DNA from: Pseudolysinimonas_A sp041984585
GTDB lineage: Bacteria; Actinomycetota; Actinomycetes; Actinomycetales; Microbacteriaceae
Assembly: GCA_041984585.1 (NCBI GenBank)
Contig: JBHIXX010000024.1
Span: 1-38,419, forward strand
Direction of reading: 5' to 3'
DNA: 38,419 bases
Positions 33,245-38,419 of the stretch are shown one piece after another. Numbering within the stretch: the stretch's first letter is position 1; each line of letters starts with the position of its first letter. Under the pieces are notes generated by a model. It saw only the letters and a list, made by a program, of their open reading frames with translations. It did not search any database and had not been told where the DNA came from. The translations under genes were made by a program, and so were the position numbers.

Positions 33245-34225
33245 TCAGGCGGGCAGCAGCTCGCGTTCCATCCGGGCGTAGCTGGCCTCCATGCCGTCGG
33301 TCATCCCGGTGGCGAGGATCGCGTCGCGCTGGGCCGCATCCGCGTACTCGATGTAGAGCGTCAGCAACGTGATGCCGTCGGACTTGAGGAAGTTGAGGTC
33401 GTTGAGCGTCGGCGGGAAGTCGGTGCCGCTCATCGCCTCGGTGGTGACCATCCGGCGACCCGGGTCGACCACGAGGGTCTCGCCCTCGAAGCCGAACGGC
33501 TCGCCCGCGACCCCGTCCTCGGGGGCCCACGCATAGCGGTACCGGCCGCCGGGAACGGGGTCGATCTCGCACACCGTCATGCGCCATCCGTCGGGTCCGA
33601 GCAGCCAGCGCTGCATCAGCTCCGGCTCGGTGTGCGCCCGCCAGATCATCTCCAGCGGCGCCTCGAACGCACGGGTGATGCGCACGTGGGTGTCGTCGAG
33701 AACCGTGAGCTCGGTGCCCTTCCCGAGCGCGTACTCGCGCAGGTCGGCGAGCACCACGTCGATCTGGGCCATCGCCATCCGGGTGCCCTCGATGACGCCC
33801 ATCTCGAGGATGGTCTCGAGGTCTTCGAGACTCGCCTGCTGCGACAGCGAGGTGAGGCGCGACCCGCTCTCGGTGGCCTCGAAGAGCATCTGCATGCTGC
33901 CCGAGGGCAGGTTCGGGTCGGTCTCCCCCTCCGGGGTCGCGAAGCTGTCGACGACGGTGAACGAGCGGCCGGGCTCGAGCGCGGTGAACTCCCACAGGCC
34001 GTAGTGCGTCTCGCCGCGCGGGCTCGTCATCGAGTAGAAGGCGCTCCCGCCGGCGCGCATGTCGAAGCGGTGGAAGGTGGCCGGGTAGCCGGGGGGACCC
34101 CAGAACCGCTCGAGCTGCCGCGGATCGGCGTAGGCCGCCCACAGGCGCTCGACGGGGACGGGGAAGTCGGCGATCACGGTGATGGTGAGATTCTCGGCGT
34201 CGGTCTCGATCGAGGTGACGGGCAT
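33245..34225 (-). CDS. Tandem SRPBCC (AHSA1-like) domain protein
   Basis: The 326-residue protein contains two START/AHSA1-type domains: the first at about 10-150 (ITVIADFPVPVERLWAAYAD, LERFWGPPGYPATFHRFDMR), the second at about 172-320 (VRITRAFEAPLEMIWRAHTE, MQRWLLGPDGWRMTVCEIDP). Each has the W-x-x-W/L-G-P turn of the family. Single-domain members are far more common, so this is a duplication-fusion. The fold binds small hydrophobic ligands; the true function is unknown. It follows an ArsR gene by 62 bases in the same direction, the usual ArsR/AHSA1 pair. Confidence 0.88.
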   Translation of the reverse strand: MPVTSIETDAENLTITVIADFPVPVERLWAAYADPRQLERFWGPPGYPATFHRFDMRAGGSAFYSMTSPRGETHYGLWEFTALEPGRSFTVVDSFATPEGETDPNLPSGSMQMLFEATESGSRLTSLSQQASLEDLETILEMGVIEGTRMAMAQIDVVLADLREYALGKGTELTVLDDTHVRITRAFEAPLEMIWRAHTEPELMQRWLLGPDGWRMTVCEIDPVPGGRYRYAWAPEDGVAGEPFGFEGETLVVDPGRRMVTTEAMSGTDFPPTLNDLNFLKSDGITLLTLYIEYADAAQRDAILATGMTDGMEASYARMERELLPA

Positions 34226-34287
34226 GGGGTGCTCCTTCGCGGTGGTGGATGTCGGGGTGATGTCGAGGTGGGCGGTGCGGGCGCCGG

Positions 34288-34626
34288 TCAGTCGTCCTCG
34301 GCGAACAGCGCGTCGAGACGGTCGATGCGCGCCCGCCACAGGTCGGCGTAGGCGTCGAGCAGGCGCTGGGCCCGCGCGAGGGTGGCGGGGTCGGCGCGCA
34401 CGAGGCGCTGCCGGCCCTTCGGGTTCTTGGTCACGAGTCCGGCTCCTTCCAGCACGGCGACGTGCTTCTGGACGGCGGCGAACGACATCGCGTAGTCGGC
34501 GGCGAGGGCGCTCACCGACACGTCGCCGACGAGTGTGCGCCGCACGATGTCGCGCCGGGTGCGGTCGGCGAGCGCGTGGAAGATGCGGTCGACGTCGGCG
34601 TCGCTGAGTTCGGTATCTACAACCAT
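34288..34626 (-). CDS. ArsR-family regulator (AHSA1-associated type)
   Basis: The 112-residue winged helix has DRIFHALADRTRRDIVRRTL, VSALAADYAMSFAAVQKHVAVLEGAGLV (recognition helix SFAAVQKHVAVLE) and a wing in KNPKGRQRLVRAD. No metal-binding Cys motif is seen, so it is not a metal sensor. It probably represses itself and the AHSA1 gene through a palindrome over its own start codon. Confidence 0.92.
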   Translation of the reverse strand: MVVDTELSDADVDRIFHALADRTRRDIVRRTLVGDVSVSALAADYAMSFAAVQKHVAVLEGAGLVTKNPKGRQRLVRADPATLARAQRLLDAYADLWRARIDRLDALFAEDD

Positions 34627-34633
34627 TTGGTTG
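34620..34633. promoter_or_regulatory. ArsR operator over the arsR-like start codon
   Basis: CAACC-attt-GGTTG is a perfect inverted repeat that includes the gene's ATG (34626-34624). The same motif is typical of ArsR/AHSA1 loci. Position at the start codon suggests a leaderless or very short leader transcript blocked at initiation. Confidence 0.7.
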
Positions 34634-34741
34634 CACGTTAGCCCCGCGCGGCGAGTACGTCAAGAGGGGCGGCGAATCCGGTGCGGACATGTCGGCGACC
34701 CGGTCCGGCGCGGCGTCGCCACCGGTGCCTAGGCTGGACCG

Positions 34742-35572
34742 GTGAGCATCCCCAGCGTGACCCTGAACGACGGCAACTCCATCCCGCAGCTCGGATTCGG
34801 GGTGTTCCGCGTCGACCCCGACGAGGCCGAGCGCATCGTCTCCGAGGCGCTCGAAGCCGGCTACCGGCACATCGACACGGCCGCCGTCTACGGCAACGAG
34901 ATCGGCGTCGGCAAGGCGATCGCCGCCTCCGGCATCCCCCGCGACGAGCTGTTCGTCACCACCAAGCTGTGGAACAGCGACCAGGGCACCCGCTCCGCGT
35001 TCGACGCGATCGACCTCAGCCTCGAGAAGCTCGGGCTCGACCGGGTCGACCTCTACCTCATCCACTGGCCCCGCCCCGACCTCGACAAATACGTCGAGTC
35101 GTGGCGCGCGCTCGAGACCATGAAGTCCGACGGCCGGGCCACGTCGATCGGCGTCTCCAACTTCACCCCCTCCCACCTCGACCGGGTCATCGCCGAGAGC
35201 GACACCGTGCCCGCGGTCGACCAGGTCGAGCTGCACCCCACCTTCGCCCAGCGCGAGCTGCGCGACTACGCCGCGCAGAAGGGCATCGCGATCGAGTCGT
35301 GGGGCCCCCTCGGCCAGGGCAAGTACGACCTCTTCGGCATGCCCGCCGTCGCCGCGGCCGCGGCGGAGCTCGGTGTGACGCCGGCCCAGGTCGTGCTGCG
35401 CTGGCACCTGCAGAACGGCCTGATCGTGTTCCCGAAGACGACGAACGCCGACCGGATGCGGCAGAACATCGACGTGTTCGGGTTCGAGCTCGACGCGGAG
35501 CAGATGGCCGCGCTCGATGCGCTCGACGCGGGCAACCGGGTGGGGGCCGACCCCGACACCGCCACGTTCTGA
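34742..35572 (+). CDS. Aldo/keto reductase, 2,5-diketo-D-gluconate reductase-like
   Basis: The 276-residue enzyme has the AKR5-type pattern: LGFGVFRVDPDEAERIV, tetrad Asp45, Tyr50 (HIDTAAVYGNE), Lys75 (TTKLWNSDQG) and His108 (YLIHWPRP), then SIGVSNF and VFPKTTNADRMRQNIDVFGF. It reduces small aldehydes or ketones with NADPH. The GTG start has no ribosome site; TAGGCT at 34730-34735 lies 6 bases before it, so the mRNA is probably leaderless. It diverges from the ArsR gene. Confidence 0.9.
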   Translation: MSIPSVTLNDGNSIPQLGFGVFRVDPDEAERIVSEALEAGYRHIDTAAVYGNEIGVGKAIAASGIPRDELFVTTKLWNSDQGTRSAFDAIDLSLEKLGLDRVDLYLIHWPRPDLDKYVESWRALETMKSDGRATSIGVSNFTPSHLDRVIAESDTVPAVDQVELHPTFAQRELRDYAAQKGIAIESWGPLGQGKYDLFGMPAVAAAAAELGVTPAQVVLRWHLQNGLIVFPKTTNADRMRQNIDVFGFELDAEQMAALDALDAGNRVGADPDTATF

Positions 35573-35604
35573 GCCTGCGGCGCCGGTCCTCTAAGGTCGG
35601 GGGC

Positions 35605-35622
35605 GTGGTGATCGGCGGATGA
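35605..35622 (+). CDS. Possible 5-codon leaderless leader peptide before the cytochrome b gene
   Basis: TAAGGT (35592-35597) is a good -10 followed 7 bases later by GTG-GTG-ATC-GGC-GGA-TGA. The stop overlaps the cytochrome gene ATG as ATGA. The downstream gene has only a weak GGCGG ribosome site, so translation of the short ORF could carry ribosomes onto it. This rests on position only. Confidence 0.35.
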   Translation: MVIGG

Positions 35623-36557
35623 CGCTCCCGACCTGGCGCGAGCTGTCGACCGGCAAGGCCTCCGTGCGGAGCCTCGCGCACCTGCTCTGGATCGGCCCGA
35701 TCGCGCTCTTCCTGGCCGCCGCACTCGTCGCGCTCGCGATGGTCGTGCGCGCTCTGCCGGCGGTTCAGGAGTTCCTCGTCGCCTATCCGGGCACGCTCGA
35801 GCCGCCCGCCGGCACCCCGGTCGGCTTCCCCGCCTGGCTGTCCTGGTCGCACGCGCTCAACGTGCTGTTCCTGCTGCTGCTGGTGCGCACCGGCTGGCTG
35901 ATCCGGCAGGGCAAGCGCCCGCCGGCGTTCTGGACCCGACGCAACCGCCCGCCGTTCGTCACCCGCAACCCGCCGCGGCGGCTCTCGATCCACCTGTGGT
36001 TCCACCTGCTGCTCGACGTTCTGTTCGTCGTCAACGGGGTGCTCTACCTCGTGCTGCTGTTCGCGTCGGGGCACTGGCTGCGCCTGGTCCCGACCAGCTG
36101 GGAGGTGCTGCCGAACGCGCTCTCGGCCGCGCTGCAGTACGCGTCGCTCCAGTGGCCGGTCGAGAACGGCTGGGTCGCCTACAACGCGCTGCAGCAGCTC
36201 GCCTACTTCGCCACCGTGTTCGTCGCCGCGCCGCTCGCCGTCGTCACCGGCATCCGGATGTCGCCTTGGTGGCCGCGCGACGTCCACCCGCGGTGGTTCC
36301 GGATGGAGTGGGCGCGGGCCGTGCACTTCCCGGTGATGCTCTACTTCGTGCTGTTCGTCATCGCGCACGTCACGCTCGTGCTGGCGACGGGCGCGCTGCG
36401 CAACCTCAACCACATGTACGCCGGCCGCGACGACGAGACCTGGTGGGGCGCCGCGATCTTCGGGGTGTCGCTGCTGGTGATGATCGGCGTCTGGCTGGCC
36501 GCCCGGCCCGTGCTGCTCGCGCAGCTCGCGCGGCTCGGCGGGGACGTGCGGCGATGA
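35619..36557 (+). CDS. Cytochrome b561-like membrane protein (cytochrome b/b6 domain)
   Basis: The 312-residue protein has about six membrane helices. Candidate heme ligands are His in LSWSHALNVLF, SIHLWFHLLLD, RAVHFPVMLYF and VIAHVTLVL, two pairs on neighbouring helices as in di-heme cytochromes b. It may pass electrons between quinol and a periplasmic-side partner. No molybdopterin oxidoreductase gene is adjacent, so the partner is unknown. The ATG may be reached by coupling to a short upstream ORF. Confidence 0.8.
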   Translation: MTLPTWRELSTGKASVRSLAHLLWIGPIALFLAAALVALAMVVRALPAVQEFLVAYPGTLEPPAGTPVGFPAWLSWSHALNVLFLLLLVRTGWLIRQGKRPPAFWTRRNRPPFVTRNPPRRLSIHLWFHLLLDVLFVVNGVLYLVLLFASGHWLRLVPTSWEVLPNALSAALQYASLQWPVENGWVAYNALQQLAYFATVFVAAPLAVVTGIRMSPWWPRDVHPRWFRMEWARAVHFPVMLYFVLFVIAHVTLVLATGALRNLNHMYAGRDDETWWGAAIFGVSLLVMIGVWLAARPVLLAQLARLGGDVRR

Positions 36558-36603
36558 GTCACGTCGGCCGCCGGGGAGCCGCCACGCGGCCCGGGAGCGC
36601 GTG

Positions 36604-38340
36604 ATGGGCCGCCTCGCCGACACCTCGAGCCCCTACCTGCGGTCGCACGACGACCAGCCGGTGGACTGGTGGCCGTGGGGCGAGGAGGCGTTCGCCGAGG
36701 CGCGCCGCCGCGACCTGCCGCTGCTCATCTCGATCGGCTACGCCACCTGCCACTGGTGCCACGTGATGGCGCGGGAGTCGTTCTCCGACCCGGCGACGGC
36801 GCAGGCGATCAACTCGCGGTTCGTGCCGGTGAAGGTCGACCGCGAGGAGCACCCCGACGTCGACGCCGCCTACCTGGCGGCCGCGAGCGCGTTCACCCCG
36901 TCGCTCGGCTGGCCGCTCACCGTGTTCGCCACGCCCGACGGCGGCACGTTCTTCGCCGGCACCTACTTCCCGCCGCAGCCCGCGCCCGGGGTTCCCGGGT
37001 TCGGGCAGGTGCTCGACGCGGTGGCCGAGGCCTGGACGGAACGCCGCGACGAGGCGGATGCCGCCGCCGCGCAGGTGCGCGAGGCGCTCGCGGCGGTGCC
37101 GCGCCCCGGCGGCGACGGGCTGCCGGATGCGGAGCAGCTGGATGGCGCGGTCGACCGGATCGCCGGCTTCGAGGACCGCGAGCACGGGGGCTTCGGCGGC
37201 GCGCCGAAGTTCCCGATGGCTCCGGTGCTGACGTTCCTGCTCGACCGCGGGACAGCGGACTCGACGGCCCTCGCCGAGCGCACCCTCCGCGCGATGGCGG
37301 CCTCCGGTCTGCGCGACCCGGTGGAGGGCGGCTTCTTCCGCTACGCCGTGCGCCGCGACTGGACCGAACCCCACTACGAGCGGATGCTGGTCGACAACGC
37401 CCAGCTGCTGCTGCAGTACGCGCGGATCGGCGACGCGGCCACGGCCGACGGGGTTGCGGGGTTCCTGCTCGACGTGCTGCGCGTCCCGGGCGGCTTCGCG
37501 AGCGGCCAGGATTCGGAGAGCGACGTCGACGGCGTCCGCACCGAGGGCGGCTACTACGCGCTCGACGCGGCGGCCCGCGCCGCACAGCCCCCGCCCGCAC
37601 TGGACCGCAAGGTGCTCACCGGCCTGACGGGCCTCGCGATCGGCGCGCTGGCCGAGTCGGGCGTGCTGCTCGACCGTCCGGCGTGGGTCGCCGCCGCGCG
37701 CGAGGCGGCCGCGGAGCTGCTGAAGCTGCACGGCGCGCGCCCGCCCGTGGCCCGGGCGTCGCTCGACGGGCGGGTGTCGTCGGCTCCCGCGACGCTCGAG
37801 GATCACGCGTCGCTCGCCGGCGGGCTGCTCCGCGTCGCGCTGGCGGCCGGGGATCCGTCGCTCGCCGTGGTGGCCCGCGACCTGGTCGAGGCGTGCGCCG
37901 AGGTCGCGGCGCCGGGCGGTCCCGATCCGTCTCTCGCCGCGCGGGGCCTGGCGCTGCCGCCGGAGCCGACCGACGGCCCGGGCCCGTCGGGGCCCGCCGC
38001 TCTCGCCGACGCGGCCTGGCTGCTCGCGGCCCTGACGGGCGAGGACGCCCACCGCGAGGTCGCGGAGCGTGCCCTCGCGGCGGCCGGCCCGCTGCTCGAC
38101 GAGCCGAGCGGGCACGGCTCGGCCCTGGCGGCGGCGGCGCGGATGGTCGCTCCGCTGGATCAGCTCGTGCTGGTGGCGGACGACGACGACCCGACCGCGG
38201 AGGGCCTGCGCGCGGCGGCGCGCGGCTGGTTCCGCCCGGGCCGGGTGTTCGCGCGGGTGTCGCCGGCGACGGCGGGGGAGTTCGCGGCGGCCGGGTTCGA
38301 GCTGTTCGCGGGGCGGGCGCCGACCCGCGCTCGAGCGTGA
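36604..38340 (+). CDS. DUF255 thioredoxin-fold protein (YyaL/SPATA20 family), C-terminus probably lost
   Basis: The 578-residue ORF begins with LADTSSPYLRSHDDQPVDWW, then SIGYATCHWCHVMARESF (Cys49, Cys52, thioredoxin-like CxxC), VKVDREEHPDVDAAYL and GGFGGAPKFP, followed by a six-hairpin glycosidase-like region (DPVEGGFFRYAVRRDWTEPHYERML). The cellular role of the family is not known. Homologues continue after the FELFAGR stretch with a YLCRxFVC-type ending of 20-30 residues. Here it ends in APTRARA and a stop, where an inverted gene start begins. ATG 36604 is preferred to the adjacent GTG 36601 because of the GGGAG spacing. Confidence 0.88.
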   Translation: MGRLADTSSPYLRSHDDQPVDWWPWGEEAFAEARRRDLPLLISIGYATCHWCHVMARESFSDPATAQAINSRFVPVKVDREEHPDVDAAYLAAASAFTPSLGWPLTVFATPDGGTFFAGTYFPPQPAPGVPGFGQVLDAVAEAWTERRDEADAAAAQVREALAAVPRPGGDGLPDAEQLDGAVDRIAGFEDREHGGFGGAPKFPMAPVLTFLLDRGTADSTALAERTLRAMAASGLRDPVEGGFFRYAVRRDWTEPHYERMLVDNAQLLLQYARIGDAATADGVAGFLLDVLRVPGGFASGQDSESDVDGVRTEGGYYALDAAARAAQPPPALDRKVLTGLTGLAIGALAESGVLLDRPAWVAAAREAAAELLKLHGARPPVARASLDGRVSSAPATLEDHASLAGGLLRVALAAGDPSLAVVARDLVEACAEVAAPGGPDPSLAARGLALPPEPTDGPGPSGPAALADAAWLLAALTGEDAHREVAERALAAAGPLLDEPSGHGSALAAAARMVAPLDQLVLVADDDDPTAEGLRAAARGWFRPGRVFARVSPATAGEFAAAGFELFAGRAPTRARA

Positions 38341-38410
38341 CCCCGAAGGGCGCCAGCGCGTCGAGCAGGCGCGCACTGACCGCCCCCTCGATCGGGAGCG
38401 AGGCGGTCAT
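38330..38410 (-). CDS. Start of an unidentified gene, cut off at a probable join
   Basis: An ATG at 38410 opens MTASLPIEGAVSARLLDALAP and continues FGVTLE, a natural-looking protein start. Beyond about base 38330 the frame runs antiparallel inside the DUF255 gene and turns into Arg/Pro-rich shadow sequence. I cannot name the family. The start of one gene and the end of another meeting here suggests an artificial or recombinant junction. Confidence 0.4.
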
Positions 38411-38419
38411 GAAACGGCC

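Noticed and set aside
37616..38330. Extension of the right-edge minus-strand ORF through the DUF255 gene
   Set aside because: After about 27 natural residues the translation becomes Arg/Pro-rich shadow sequence antiparallel to DUF255, so the gene is treated as cut at about 38330.

Overview
The window comes from a very GC-rich actinobacterium. The dense GC-ending codons, frequent GTG starts, several apparently leaderless promoters and the flavour of the SerA, DUF255 and NrdAB proteins suggest a Microbacteriaceae-like member. Family level is inference. No tRNA, rRNA, CRISPR array or insertion sequence was seen. Both window edges look chimeric: a SerA start joined to GpsA-like sequence at the left, and a DUF255 gene cut short against an inverted gene start at the right. 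This is what a metagenome contig with misjoined ends would look like, and the two edges should not be read as real fusions without checking.

Region 1 (349-10953) is an aromatic-acid catabolic island. The leftward genes encode a LigM-type tetrahydrofolate-dependent O-demethylase, a DUF1932 dehydrogenase, a GntR/FCD regulator, an IclR regulator and the intradiol dioxygenase PcaHG. The rightward genes encode LigK (CHA aldolase), LigU/GalD (4-oxalomesaconate isomerase/tautomerase), a type I extradiol dioxygenase, an aldehyde dehydrogenase and a gluconokinase. The two arms diverge from a 221-bp control region with three palindromes, two of them on the ligM promoter. No pcaBCDIJF, ligAB, ligC, ligI, ligJ or galB gene is present. 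The best reading is that ring-cleavage products converge on 4-oxalomesaconate, with the VOC dioxygenase plus ALDH, or PcaHG acting on gallate-type substrates, replacing the usual LigAB-LigC-LigI steps. This is a hypothesis.

Region 2 (10964-18744) holds general genes: a DUF4349 lipoprotein, an alpha/beta hydrolase, a PIG-L protein fused to a degenerate receiver domain, an aldo/keto reductase, an FMN reductase, a TetR regulator divergent from a membrane protein with a clear promoter-operator, and an MFS transporter.

Region 3 (18745-22819) is the ribonucleotide reductase locus. NrdB carries class Ic (Mn/Fe) marks: Phe at the radical Tyr site and Glu at the first metal ligand. NrdA ends without its C-terminal redox cysteine pair, and a CxxC tail lies in an overlapping 34-codon ORF in another frame. 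Upstream are tandem NrdR-like boxes and a cluster of DnaA-box-like 9-mers.

Region 4 (22895-25591) is a four-gene operon (membrane protein, small winged-helix regulator, ABC ATPase, ABC permease) whose genes overlap by 1-4 bases, with an inverted repeat on its promoter. The HrpA helicase follows in the opposite direction.

Region 5 (29487-33170) is a LysR regulator divergent from a DUF1852 (MesX-like), core-MetE (MesD-like) and flavin reductase operon, matching a proposed folate-independent, oxygen-requiring methionine synthase system.

Region 6 (33245-38419) has an ArsR/tandem-AHSA1 pair, an aldo/keto reductase, a cytochrome b561-like protein and a DUF255 thioredoxin-fold protein that is probably cut off at the window edge.
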